A stretch of 64,000 bases of DNA from the NCBI GenBank assembly GCA_030765045.1, contig CM060969.1, forward strand, positions 58,719,716 through 58,783,715, written 5' to 3'. Positions within the stretch are counted from its first letter, which is position 1; each line of letters begins with the position of its first letter. The notes beneath the pieces are model-generated. The model was not told where the DNA came from. It saw only the letters and a list, made by a program, of their open reading frames with translations, and searched no databases. This DNA is from Tenodera sinensis (taxonomy: Eukaryota; Arthropoda; Insecta; Mantodea; Mantidae). The position numbers were made by a program, and so were the translations under genes. Of this stretch, positions 21,824-35,388 are shown one piece after another.

Positions 21824-23194
21824 GATGAATGCATCCTCACTGGACGGGTCCAAATGACCTCGTTGTTGAGTAATTCCACTCACTCATTACTCGCATTCTC
21901 ACTGGAAATCCTCCAAAGTGTATTCCATCGAACTCTTAAGTTCAACCCCATGTCCTATTAGGGGTGGTTTTTGCATGCCCCCCCCCCCCTCCTCATATGC
22001 AGCAATATGTATATATTTAGTAAAATCATTGGGAAAGTAAGCCCATGGGTACTCAGAATTGCCTACAACCGAACGTTTTCATCTCCTCTCGCGTTAGGCT
22101 TCTACGTAACCTTGCGTCCACAGAATGTTTATTGCTAAAGAAAACGTGTGGCAAATTTTGTGGATATCGGTGCAAGGTTAAAGGAAACCATAACGGAAAA
22201 GAAAGAAACAGAGAGAGTGCTTCGTCTATATTTTTCTAAATCGATACACAATGACAGTACCTACTCTTAATATTAAGGACCAGAGAAGATGTGCTTTTAG
22301 AACGGGTTGAATTCGCGAGTTTTATTTACCGTTACCCTTTCTAGAGTTTAAGGGTAATCTAATACCGGAAAGAAACGAAGGCCCTTTTGACATACAGAGC
22401 ACAGCGGGAGCACATTTCTTAACAGCATACAATGTTGACGTGAAAGAGAACACGTTTCCAAAGGCAGTATTCTCTTCCATTTGGATTTTGTGTTTCAACA
22501 AGTGTAATACGGCCTTTTTCTTTTCACGTTTGTACAATGAAACGCTTTATGAGTATAGGAATAACGCCAGTTGAGATCTTTAGTTATCAAGGTTCCTGCA
22601 TTTAGGGCAAACGTGATGATAAAACTAAGAAGTGTAAGATGTTAAAATGTGTTGGGCTACTCTGAGTAAATAGTTAATGGCAACTTGATTTAACAGAGAT
22701 ACATTTTGAAGAACCTATTTCGGAACATTCTACGCTCATATAAGTTAATCCTGGTTACGTAAGTCACTGAAAGAATAAGTTAAACAAAGCATTTGATCTT
22801 TATTTCTAACTCTGATTAAACTAAAAAGTTAGAAATATAGTCAGCTGGATTAATTGTAAATTAGGCGAATTCCTCCAATTTTGTCCGGTTTTAACCCAAT
22901 ATAAAATTTCCCCTACTGATGCATTAATTATCTATGTATTTTCACCCTTTCAGCTACACAGGTGAAATGTTAACCGTACTGCTCTCTCCCTTTCGCCGTT
23001 GACCTAGGCTTCACTTTTATTCATAGACAAATGAGTGTGTTTTTGACTAATTCAAAGCAATAAGATTTTGGCTCAACCTTGGCTGATGTAGAGCACAGAT
23101 TATACGCAAATTCTTCAGAAAGAGTCCCGTGAGAATTTCGTCTAAGTCCCACTCGGCAGTGTGAACGAAGTCTTACGAAAGTTGCCGAAGTTGC
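21824..23194. other. Unassigned sequence
   Basis: A poly-C run lies near 21979-21988. No gene or repeat family was recognised. Confidence 0.4.
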
Positions 23195-23211
23195 AGTGTT
23201 AATTCAGCGCT

Positions 23212-23472
23212 GCCAACAGCACTATTTCTCCATTAATTTGTTTCCAATCTTAAATTTGAATGCTTTAGCGGGACCGGGCAGTATGCTAGTGAACTTGTTA
23301 GAAGCACGTTGTGAGGGTGCAATGAATCGCTTCATTAGCATAGTAGATTTAGCGCCTTTATGTTACAATGCGGAAGAATATATACATTTCCTCTACGACG
23401 AGGGCCTGCTAAGAACCCGAATGCTATGCAGGGAATGTGATGCTGTGCTACACCCCATAACAAAAATTAATT
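23212..23472 (+). pseudogene. 261-bp ORF segment between 17-bp direct repeats; possible Merlin/ISXO2-type N-terminus
   Basis: Flanked by the perfect 17-bp direct repeat AGTGTTAATTCAGCGCT (23195-23211 and 23473-23489), consistent with a retroposed insertion ending ACAAAAATTAATT. It is open throughout on the plus strand. From ATG 23320 it reads MNRFISIVDLAPLC, EEYIHFLYDEGLL, then MLCRECDAVL, a CxxC half of a zinc ribbon. The layout (a short helix, a .A..FL...GLL block, then CxxC) resembles the N-terminus of proteins with ISXO2-like/Merlin transposase domains. The second CxxC and the catalytic domain are absent. The family call is tentative; the direct repeat is certain. Confidence 0.4.
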
Positions 23473-23489
23473 AGTGTTAATTCAGCGCT

Positions 23490-23622
23490 CCCGATTGAGT
23501 TTTTTTAGTGGGTAGTGCTCTAGGGCGAAGCCTATAGTCTCCCCTCTGTGCCATCCCAACGCATGGGGCTCTGTAAATGGATTTTTTCTCCATTCGAAAA
23601 TAAATAAATAAATAAATAAAAC
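23490..23622 (+). repeat. Repeat tail ending in (AAAT)n
   Basis: GC-moderate text (TCTCCCCTCTGTGCCATCCCAACGC...) ends in CGAAAATAAATAAATAAATA. This looks like the 3' end of a retroposon with an AAAT tail. Its family is unknown. Confidence 0.4.
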
Positions 23623-23811
23623 GAGCCAGCATTTTGTGGACCCAGTAACAAGGCAATAACGATAATGTACACAACAAAACGATAATATAATGTACACAAG
23701 AATTGTATGGAGTCCGCTGACGGTGTAGATTAGCCGACGCGCCCGCGAGTGTTTAGTGTGTTGGCAACAAAAACTGTTGTGGTTGAAAAAGCAATGTAGG
23801 CAAATGTGAAA

Positions 23812-24589
23812 AACACGCATCCACACATCCAAAGGGCCGTCACCACTAGTTCGCCTACATTTTTGGGACGAAGGAGACTACCGTGCTGCCTTAGCTGATG
23901 GGTTCCCTGCCTTTGGGCAGGTTCTTCCAGTTGAAGCCAGCCGGAGCTCCCGCCCCGTCCCATGCCGACGCTGCTGTCAATATGGCCATACCGCTGACGC
24001 CTGCACACTCAGCCCACGATGTCACTACTGCGGCGCGGGAACATTCACGATGACTTGCACCAACCATGACCTGTCGCGCCGCCCCGTCTATTGTGCAACG
24101 TGCAACTGCAATGGACATTTCACGGGCCAAGCAATTTGTCCCATGAACCCACGCCGCCACCAGCCGACCGCAGATCGACCTCAACCGGAACAACAAGCAG
24201 CCCCTATCGCCGAGACCAACTCTACCGCACGCCGTCCACATAACCGTCAACGAACCGAACCACAAAAGACTTCAAGTGAACTTCAAGCTTCAATCTACGA
24301 CATCACCGAAGCACTAAGAAAACTACATACCAACATCCAGATACTGACAAGACAAGTTGCAACCTGGGAAGCAGTCCTCGCCTGTACGACGAGCACCGGC
24401 CCAGGAAGACACTCCGACGACGCCATCACACAAACAGACCTTTCACCACCAAGACGACACACCCGCGCAACGAATACCAGCAAAAAATACACAAAGTATA
24501 AAAAAGACGCCAACACTCAAGTAGACCTTTCACCAACACGTCACAATACAACCCGATCCCATCCTAATCCATTATTTTATAATAAATAA
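23812..24589 (+). pseudogene. Gag-like ORF1 of an I-group-type LINE (gag-only element)
   Basis: An open frame of about 260 codons, longer than its first ATG at 24050 suggests. The N-terminal part SKGPSPLVRLHFWDEGDY matches the conserved region of LINE ORF1 proteins upstream of zinc knuckles. Next come a CCHC knuckle CRRCCQYGHTADAC, a degenerate one (CHYCGAGTFTMTC, histidine replaced by phenylalanine) and a third, CATCNCNGHFTGQAIC. The C-terminus is hydrophilic, with a repeated TQ.DLSP.R motif (at about 24432 and 24519). Such proteins bind element RNA and chaperone its transport. No ORF2 follows; a short 3' UTR and poly-A come next. Confidence 0.75.
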
Positions 24590-24705
24590 ATAAAAATAGC
24601 TATCCCGCCGGCTGAAGAGAGCGATTGCTCTGAAACAGCCTTAGGACATATTTGCCCTGGGTAAACCCAGGGTAAGTCCTTAAATACCCTTTAAAAAAAA
24701 AAATG
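24590..24705 (+). mobile_element. 3' UTR and poly-A tail of the gag-only LINE, with a hairpin
   Basis: Directly after the ORF1 stop lies about 105 bp of 3' UTR containing the inverted repeat CCCTGGG-TAAA-CCCAGGG (24655-24672), then a run of about 11 A near 24693-24703. A 3' hairpin could serve as reverse-transcriptase recognition, but that is inference. ORF2 is absent between ORF1 and the tail. Confidence 0.6.
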
Positions 24706-26535
24706 TGAAAATCGTCTGCTAGTGACAGCTAGCGCATGCAGCGCAACCTAGTGGCGCTTCTGCTAACCACTGTCGACGCATACGCAGTAAGTAGCTTCGG
24801 ACTTAGAATTTGGCCGGCAAGTGCTACGGGACTCCTTCTGAAGAAGAGCCATTCTGACAACCTTAAGTAAATAAAATCACTATAGAGAACCAAAGGATTT
24901 GACTAGTTTCCATGCATTCAACTGCATAACGCATTAACTAGGTCTTAGTTGCTGCTGTTGTTGCCAACGTTTCGGCCTACATAGTACATGGAGACCGGCC
25001 GCTGAAGCCTACGTAATGTGTATAACGCTTGCGTGTACAAGATACATTTGTAGCGTATGAACGTTTCCCCATTCAGCTTCATTCCCTGCTTGAAGCCCCC
25101 TCCCCTTAAAACTCTGTATTTCAAACTGAACAAGCTATTCTGTTTTTATACGGAATGACAGAAATATTGTATAACCATCACCCAACAATCCAGTAGTAGA
25201 GTACAGAGTAGACGCTCTTGTTCTCCTTTGTTAAGTAGATATATAGGGAGAGGCACTTAACAACTCTTGTGCAATACAATACAGTTTCCAGGGATAGATC
25301 GTACATCAATGATACAGTGCGACCGAGGGTTGATGCATGCTATCGTGCTAATGTGTGGGTGGGGGTGGGGGTGGTATTTTGAGCTCTTCTCTTAAACCAG
25401 TGTTTAATGCGAAATTATTACTTCATATTGAAATGTTTCTGTATTCGAATAACCACCGCATTACTGTGGGGGGACTTGATGTCCACGTTCTGTAATTTAT
25501 CAAATTTTCTCTTAATTTTTTTTTATTAAAGGTGTGCAGTTAATAGTGATTGTCCGTCACTGTTTCTACTACTGAATTACACATTTGTTTCAAATTTTCA
25601 TTGTTGGTCTTTTTAGAAACTGAAATGTCAAGGTAGTCATAAACTACCGCCCCATCAGTATAATGTGATTCATCAAACATGACAAGATATAATACAAAGT
25701 TTTAAAGTAAAATTGTTTTAAGAATTGCTGAGATATCTTTTTACCAGCGGTGGTCACCTCTGTTTGGCAGTGTAAGCTCCTTAATAGGGATTGGCATAGT
25801 ATCTAATGTCACTCATGTAAAAAAGTAAAAAAGAAATAATTAAACGGTGTTAAATATTGCCTTTATAAACAAGAGGAGATATAATACCCATTTTAAACTA
25901 AATGTTTTAAAAATTGCTCAGACTTTTGTTAGCAGTGGTGATCACAAATTAACCCCCTTGGTAATTAAAGTTATGGAATAAAGTTTGGTAATGTTAGGGT
26001 AAAAATTCTTTTCACTATTATCTTCTTGACAGTCACTTTGGCTTAATGTATTAGTTTATTCAATGAGCCCATAAACCACTAGGGTATTCTCTATGAATGC
26101 AATGAATGCACTGCGTTACAGTTGTAGAATAATGAAACGACCAACATTTATATGTGATTAAAACAGCACCATTTAAGTGGCAGAAGAGTCAAGAATAGCC
26201 CCCGAACTAAAATAAAACCGTCAATTCTGTTTTAAAGAAGTGTTTACTAGACTAAATAGAGAATGGCGCACTTGAATTGCTTATTAGTTCTTGTAACAGC
26301 CTTGGGGAGGTGCCGAGGTATTCTACATTGACGTCACAACAACCACTTATGAGTTATGGAAGAATGCATACACCACATGTCTGTACATTCTATGTGCTTT
26401 TCAATCAGTTTATTCTGTGATAAATTAGAGGTAGTTAAAAAAGGGAGACCTGCTTCTGATATGAAAAACTTAAAGACGCATATGACAGAATACCTCGCTC
26501 ATTTTGCAAACAAAGAGCTTATCAATACCACGCAA
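24706..26535. other. Unassigned sequence
   Basis: No recognised gene. AT-rich, with a short G-rich (GTGGGGGTGG) run near 25357-25373. Confidence 0.4.
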
Positions 26536-26790
26536 ATATCTGGAACGCAATGTACTACTTGGCAAAGTCATGAAGCGTATCGGAAAGAATGTGAAACTGC
26601 TCAGCTATTTACGTGAGCTTATCGCACATACACGGCGAAACTGTGTGTACACTCTGTTCAGATGCAACCGTAACTTCAGGAGAACGTCTCATATATCGTG
26701 AGAGTCAGACGTGAGAGATGATCTATTCGTATTTGTATTTTATCACAGACTATACCCCAAGTTACTTAACAAAATTAAGAACTTTCTGCG
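26536..26790 (+). repeat. Dispersed repeat Y, copy 1
   Basis: Similar to the minus strand of 34500-34790. The best block encodes GKVMKRIGKNVKL, LRELI, and TLFRCN in the same frame in both copies, although the two copies differ at many bases. I recognise no protein family. It may be a fragment of an unclassified transposon. Confidence 0.6.
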
Positions 26791-27189
26791 TACTTTTAAC
26801 TGTAAACTTATAGAAACAGTTTGGTTATGAAACTTTGTGTACGCTCTTCTGCTGTCCGTGTTGTTACTAGGGAAGGATAAATCTCCATGGAACAGCAAAG
26901 ACCGTGGTTATTCGTGTATAATGCGACAAAATCGACAAAAGTCCAGTCCAGTTATTTTTCTGGCACTTATTTTCTTCCAAAACTGAATGCACAGCCAAAC
27001 ACAGTTCTGTTCTATGGACGTTAACACAGTGTACAGTCTTTCCTAATATTACAACTCACAACTGTTTTCCTTTCGTAATCTTGACTCACTCCTTTCTTCA
27101 CTTTCTCTCAAACAGCTGACTTTGATCATACAATCACTGTATACCACTAAGACTGCTTCGCTGACTTTACTTCGATGCGACCTGTCTCT

Positions 27190-27822
27190 CCCAACGACTG
27201 TGCACGCACGCGCGCGCACATACACACATACTCGCACACACACTCACACTCGCACAAAACACTCACACTCGCACACCCACTCATACTCGCAAACACACTG
27301 ATACTCGCACACACACTCACACTCGCACACCCACTCATACTCGCAAACACACTGATACTCGCACACACACTCACACTCGCGCACACACTCATACTCGCAC
27401 ACACACTCACACTCGCGCACACACTCATACTCGCGCACACACTCACACTCGCACAAAACACTCACACTCGCACAAAACACTCACACTCGCACACACACTC
27501 ATACTCAAACACACACTCATACTCGAACACACACTCATACTTGCACACGCACTCATACTCGCACACACACTCATACTCGCACACACTCGCACTCACACTC
27601 GCACTCGCACTCGCACTCGCACACGCACACACTCGCACTCGCACACACACTCGCACTCGCACACACACTCATACTCGCACACACACGCACTCACAGTCAC
27701 ACACTCACACTCGCGCACACACTCACTCGCACACACACTCGTACACGCAGTCACACACACTCGCACTCGCACACACACTCATACACGCACTTACACACAG
27801 GTGAACACACGCGCGCACACAT

Positions 27823-27840
<18 letters not shown>
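27190..27840. repeat. CA-rich minisatellite with ACTCGCAC units
   Basis: Irregular 14-18 bp units built from CACACACTCATACTCG and its variants. Part of it shows a 54-bp higher-order period (27271 versus 27325). It merges into (CATA)n and (CA)n at 27822-27889. Open frames on both strands are artefacts of the composition. Confidence 0.95.

Positions 27841-27889
<49 letters not shown>
27840..27889. repeat. (CA)n microsatellite
   Basis: About 25 CA units at the end of the minisatellite. Confidence 0.95.
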
Positions 27890-27891
<2 letters not shown>

Positions 27892-28609
27892 ACCTGCTGG
27901 GACGACTCAAGTTTGTAATTAAGTACCAGCTCACTCGGCACGTCGCCTCGGCTTCTTATAACCTTTCTCGAACTTCTACCTTTTCTGGAGGTTCCACAAA
28001 AACATGGTGTTGCTAGCGAATAATCTCGAAAAACCTTTTTCGTGCCGCACTCATCACTGGTTCACAAGTGGTGGAGGCAGTCTTATCTTGAGCGTCTTTG
28101 ATGCACATACCGCCAGTATGTGATGTGAGCTTGGTCTTGACCGTCCTTTGTTATGCGTGGTGGGCATCACGAGGTAGATATAATATAATCTCTATATTGC
28201 ATGTTTTTGTAAAATTTTCAGAATACCCCACTGCCATAAACGTATATGGAAGTCACTGTTTCTTAAAAGGTAATGTGTGCCTTGAGGGCCACCATACTGC
28301 ATCTCAAATACTGCAGCTCTGCAGGAAGAAATGAATGCGGCGTTTTATTTCATTGTTGTCACTAGAAGTACATTGCTGCCGTGATACAAAGGTTGAGTAT
28401 ATCTCACCCCAAATTATCTTTTAGGTGTAGATTTTTGGAGTTTTGGATTTTTTCCCGTATGGTTATAACGATTTGGTTTAAAATTAGATGATAAATACAC
28501 TGTATACCTTGAATTTGTTGGCTATGACATGTGAAGTCCTATTCATTCGGAAGGAATTTTGTGTAAGTCTGCATTACTTGCGAACTGTAAGAGATAGACT
28601 GTAATGTAT
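27890..28609. other. Unassigned sequence
   Basis: No gene or repeat family was recognised. Confidence 0.4.
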
Positions 28610-29000
28610 TACAAAGTAAGTAAAAGTAGGTATTGTATTCAAACCATCAATTCGATGTCGAGATTTCACCGTAAATATGTTTGGAGGGCCCCTGAATTAA
28701 AAAAAAAAAAAAAAAAAAAAGCATTCTTATAAAAAGCTCAGCGCGCGTGTCGGTGAAGAGCATTAACTCAGAAATGAAAAGTCGGTTACATATCATGTGT
28801 GGTATTTAAGTACTCCATTTTTCAAGGGTACATCACAATAATCGTCAAAAAAATTGCCCACTCAAAGTTACCCTTAACATAGAATGTTTTTCCAAAAGTA
28901 TGATTCTCTCAAAGGTGGCTCTTAACAATTTTGATTAAAATACTCCATGTGTAAGATTTATTCATGATATACGAAATATATATATATATATCGTAATGTT
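28610..29000 (-). repeat. Family X fragment (copy c)
   Basis: The minus strand shares with the full copy the block TTTTAATCAAAATTGTTA-GAGCCA, a later ACCCTTGAAA block, an ATTCAGGGG block and GGTGAAATCTCGACATCGAATT. In place of the (CA)n tract it has only CACCGACACGCGCGC plus a poly-A of about 20. The comparison was by eye; limits are approximate. Confidence 0.65.
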
Positions 29001-29080
29001 CTGGGAATAGCCTCCGAAGTCTTGTTCATTCTGGTTTACTTTTGGATGACTGGAAAACTTTAGACCTGTTTAAAGTCTGC

Positions 29081-29100
29081 TGCACACACGCACACGCGCG

Positions 29101-29151
<51 letters not shown>
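29081..29151. repeat. (CG)n/(CA)n microsatellite
   Basis: CACACGCGCGCGCGCG followed by about 22 CA units. Confidence 0.95.
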
Positions 29152-29155
<4 letters not shown>

Positions 29156-30029
29156 TGGAGGAGGATTGTGAACCACTTCCTAGATATTGCTTCTTATTGC
29201 TTTGAATTTTCCAATAACTATTCTTTTCTCAAACGGGAGCACGTTATTCGATTTTTTCTGGGGATGCAAAGAAAACGGACTTTCAAAGCCCTTATATAGC
29301 GACCAGTGTCACATAGTACCCGCAACGAAGTTTGTAATAAAACATACACACACAGACACGCACACACAAGCACGCGCATTTTAAATAACTAAAAGGTGCT
29401 GGAGAAAGCAAAATATAAGAAGTTTACTAAAGACAGTTTCTACGACTGAGTTTCTAGTTAATTAAAAAAGGGGTAAATTTTTATTTCACAAAATTTGAGT
29501 AAAGTAAATAAGTGGATGAATGACACTGAGTGGAAAAAGGCGTTGTTTTTCGATGGAATACGTTATCTAATTTGGACCGAGGTGTGTCTGGAAATGTAGT
29601 GCGACAGCTGCAGCAACTGCTTGTATAGAGGGCGGTTGCTATGGGAACTGTGGATAATGTAGCCAGTGAGATCAAGTAGGGTTAGTCCTTCACTGAGGAA
29701 CAAAGCCCGGTAATCTCTTCTAGCCACGTCCTCAATCGCACACCAATGCCATTAATTCTTCTTTGCTTTCTATCTGCGGTTCAGCACCTTTGGGTTATGC
29801 ATCATGCCTTTCAGAATGCTTAGCGGTACTTCGAGGAAGCAGCAATACAGACAACTTACCATTTATAAAGAGACATTTTTTTCACTTCATTGCTGCTGGT
29901 GAGATTTTGTTAGATCACGCGGTACTACTGATTTTCTCTGGATTGTCTCTGACATAGTCAAGAGTTTTCAAAATTACAAAAGTGTACCGCAAAAGCGGAA
30001 AGTAGATACATCACTAGAAATCTCGACCC
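29152..30029. other. Unassigned sequence with short CA-rich runs
   Basis: A CACACACAGACACGCACACACA patch lies near 29344-29372. No gene was recognised. Confidence 0.4.
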
Positions 30030-30195
30030 TTGCAGAAACTATTCTTACAAACACTTTTTCCTCTGCCTACTTCATATAAATCGAGATAAGTATTTGTAGA
30101 AATTATCTTATTGATAGCTCTTGTAGGTGCAAGGAGAGTATGGGGGGGGGGGGGGGGAGGCCTTTAAGCGATAGTCAAATGTTTTAAGAGTGCTC
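30030..30195 (+). repeat. Family X fragment (copy d) with an expanded G run
   Basis: It shares TTGTAGGTGCAAG and GCGATAGTCAAAT(A/G)TTTTAA with the full family X copy (14625-14690), and ATCGAGATAA with copy a. An 18-base G run (30144-30161) interrupts it. Confidence 0.55.
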
Positions 30196-30395
30196 CAATA
30201 TACATTACACCACCCGCACAAAGAGGCAGATTCCTACACAACCTAACACAAACTGCACAAAAGACGTTGAAAAAAGCTGTCAACACAACAAGGGTTGGCA
30301 ACCAACTTGCCATCTTTATTGACGACCGATAAACACTCACAATAACACATCAAACTACAATAAAAAACACAAACACACGACAAAAATACACACAC

Positions 30396-32520
<2,125 letters not shown>

Positions 32521-33010
32521 AATGACTAAGCGAGCTCGCACTTAAAACTGAGAAGAGAATAATGTGGTTAGCCCTTTCCGTGTATGAATAGATAAGCATC
32601 TGCACTAGGATCAGTAATTGCATGCACAATGCAAAAAAGCGTGATAATGCAATAATTATGGATAACATATTGGCAACGCTGGGTTTATGTCCCAGACTGC
32701 TTAGGAAACAACACATTTCCAGTTGGTATTGATGAGACCAGTCTTGCGTAATGATGTCTCCTATTTACATATCTTGTTAGCACGTGGGCAACAAGCATCA
32801 GATAATAACGTTACCCAGTAACATTTAGCTTAAATCCGTTTAGCAAATGAATACGTAAATTCTGAGTAGGAACTCGCTTATCTTATTTAACTGGAAATAA
32901 CTATACAGTTTTCTATGTCATGCAAATCAAGCTTGTGCTGCTGCTGGGGAAATGGTTTGATTGATACATGAAATGACCATGATTTTTATCCTGATATAGT
33001 TGAATGAAAA
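32521..33010. other. Unassigned sequence
   Basis: No recognised feature. Confidence 0.4.
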
Positions 33011-33011
33011 C

Positions 33012-33140
33012 TACTCGTGTCAGTAGAGCACCTGCCTGCTGTACGAAGGGTCCGGGGTTCAATTTCCAGCTGGGGTGGGAATTTTTCCCTCATCCCCCAA
33101 AGCCTAGAAGTATGAATGAGAGTGCGACTGCGTGTGTGAT
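33012..33140 (+). mobile_element. Degenerate tRNA-derived SINE-like sequence (E)
   Basis: A tRNA-like head CAGTAGAGCACCTGCCTGC and a B-box-like GGGTTCAATTTCC at about 33056-33068. It is followed by non-tRNA text (GGAATTTTTCCCTCATCC). Single copy here with no target duplication seen, so this is a weak call. Confidence 0.45.
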
Positions 33141-34499
33141 CTAATGTACAAAACCCAAAGGAAAATAACACTGTATAGGAGAAGTGCTAATTAATAATTA
33201 TCGCTGTGAAAACTTCAAATCTTATATAGTATAGGAGTTAATAGTTGCCGATAGGAATACGATCAATATGTTCCAAAGGTAAAGGTCGCGGATATGAACA
33301 TTTCAGTTTAAGGTGAGATAGAAGTCGAGGAGGGGGAACTAATATAAAGCTTAAGCGTATTACTTGTGTCCACATTTGCCGATAGGGTGGATAAAAAAAA
33401 AATAGAAAATAAAATAAAACCTGTGTATCTATTAACCGTGCTTCTAGCTTCTCATGATACATATTTTATTATATAAATGTATTATAATTATCCGATATAC
33501 CATTTAACGGTGTGCAGATTATAACAACTAAATAGCTATTTATAACATTTGAATAATTTTGCCAATTACAATTTGCATATTTTGCATTTCTATTATATCT
33601 ATTATGATCCAGGACGTGAAGACCTCATAACTGGCTGGGAGGGATCGGGACGCTGACCACGTACCACCCTCCAATACAGCACCTCACCAATGACGCCTGT
33701 AGTGGGCCGAGGTCGGAGACGCAGCGGCTGGGCGGAAAGGCTTGGCTCTTCATGGGCTGTTGTGCCGGGGCTTACTTTTTATTATATTATGATGGATACA
33801 GCAGCTGTATAATTGGAGCGGGAACAAACGAAGGTTTAATCCCTGAAAGTAGAAGAAAATTGTTGTTATATTTGTTTGTCGAGTTACCATTGAAGGTTTT
33901 GTTGTTTGAGGTGATATTCCCTTTCTTTCCCTCCTCGTTGTAAAACCTCCTCTAAAGCCAATGTTGATACTATTTGCGTCATCTCCTCAATGTATTTATA
34001 CATTACTGGTCCCTTATAATATCCCATATTCGTCTCCTTGCAGGAATTTTCTTCCTTGGAGTTTTTCACTATATCTTACACATTGAAACATCACATGCCC
34101 CGGTGCATCATATATACTCTACATATATCATGGTTATCACTATCACTGCTTCCTATCCTTTTGAGTATCTATTATAGGCTCCATAGCCTATTAGTGTTGG
34201 AATAGGTCTTGCTTAGTTTTGGTATGTCGTAACCTTAGTCTTTCTGTTATATCCGAGAAAACACCAAACGTTCTTCTTCCAACTTCTAAATTTTGCCATT
34301 CTTGCTGCCATTCCATTAATAAGTGATTAATTATTTCCCTTATTGTATTGCAGAAGAAAATATACTATTATTTCTTCAATCGCCTTGAGTTTCTGGGTGG
34401 TTAGCAGGTAGAAGCGCTAAGGTCCCTCTCCGAACGGTCATGTATGTACTACTTGGCAAAGCGTTGAGGCGTACTGATCTTGGCTGTCGAGCGCTATGA
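33141..34499. other. Unassigned sequence with a GC-rich island
   Basis: A GC-rich patch (33612-33775) contrasts with its AT-rich surroundings and may be a fragment of an unrecognised repeat. No gene was identified. Confidence 0.35.
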
Positions 34500-34790
34500 T
34501 CGCCTCTTGTCTTGTTTATTACAACAGCGAAATAATAGTAACTTGGCGTATAGTCCGTGGTAAAACACAAATAGATGACCTCTCGTGCCTGCCTATATAT
34601 GAGAGGTTGCTGTCCTGAAGATATGATTGCATCTGAACAGTGTACACACTTTGTCTCGCCGGATTTGTGGGATAAGCTCACGTAAACGTAAGGACAGTTT
34701 CACATTCTTTCCGATACGCTTCATGACTTTGCCAGGCAGTATGTGTACATTCTGTTTTTCCCGCCGTACATTCACACTTGTGCAGGCCAA
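34500..34790 (-). repeat. Dispersed repeat Y, copy 2
   Basis: The minus strand carries GKVMKRIGKNVKL, LRELI and TLFRCN in the same frame as copy 1 at 26536-26790. It then shares the shorter ACCACGGACTATACGCCAAGT text. No known family. Confidence 0.6.
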
Positions 34791-34852
34791 CAGTTATTCG
34801 CCCTATTGGCAAGTGTAAACGGCACAAATAATGAAATTAAACTTGTTGCTTG

Positions 34853-35088
34853 TTGTTGTAGTGTTTAACGCCCGCTTTTACTACTACGGCACCGCAGGCG
34901 GTGACACTGATGATACATGAAGATGGAGCACCGGTGGAATGAGATGGCGGGGGAAACCGGAGTACCCGGAGAAAACCCGCCCTGACGCCGCTTCGTCCAC
35001 CACGAATACCACATGCGGGTCCCTGGGATCGAACCCGGGCCGCCTAGGTGGTAGGCGAGCGCGCTAACCGCTCGGCCACGGCGCCGCC
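34853..35088 (-). mobile_element. SINE A (tRNA-derived), copy 2
   Basis: It has the same head, A-box, B-box and body as copy 1 and looks identical across about 225 bp by eye. A perfect 14-bp target duplication AAACTTGTTGCTTG flanks it (34839-34852 and 35089-35102). Confidence 0.93.
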
Positions 35089-35388
35089 AAACTTGTTGCT
35101 TGAAAGTATTGTCGAGTGATTAGGATACTGATATTAATAACAGGTTACGAGAGAAGCAGTCCATCCATCTTATCAAGGAACTGTTTCTACTTCGAATACG
35201 GTGCTTCAGAGAGTATATTGTGTCCAGCATGCACTGGCGTGTGGTGAAGGTATTGGCCAGGGTAAGCAATCTCATTGTAAATGATTAAACGAAAATATCC
35301 TGATACATAGTACATGCAATTAAAAACAATAGTAATACCGTTATCCTGTGCATTACTTTGTAACAAAATATTGATCATTTACCTTGTC

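Noticed and set aside
27175..27804. CRISPR-like array of short repeats
   Set aside because: Units are irregular, contiguous, CA-rich and lack unique spacers. This is a minisatellite in an animal genome.
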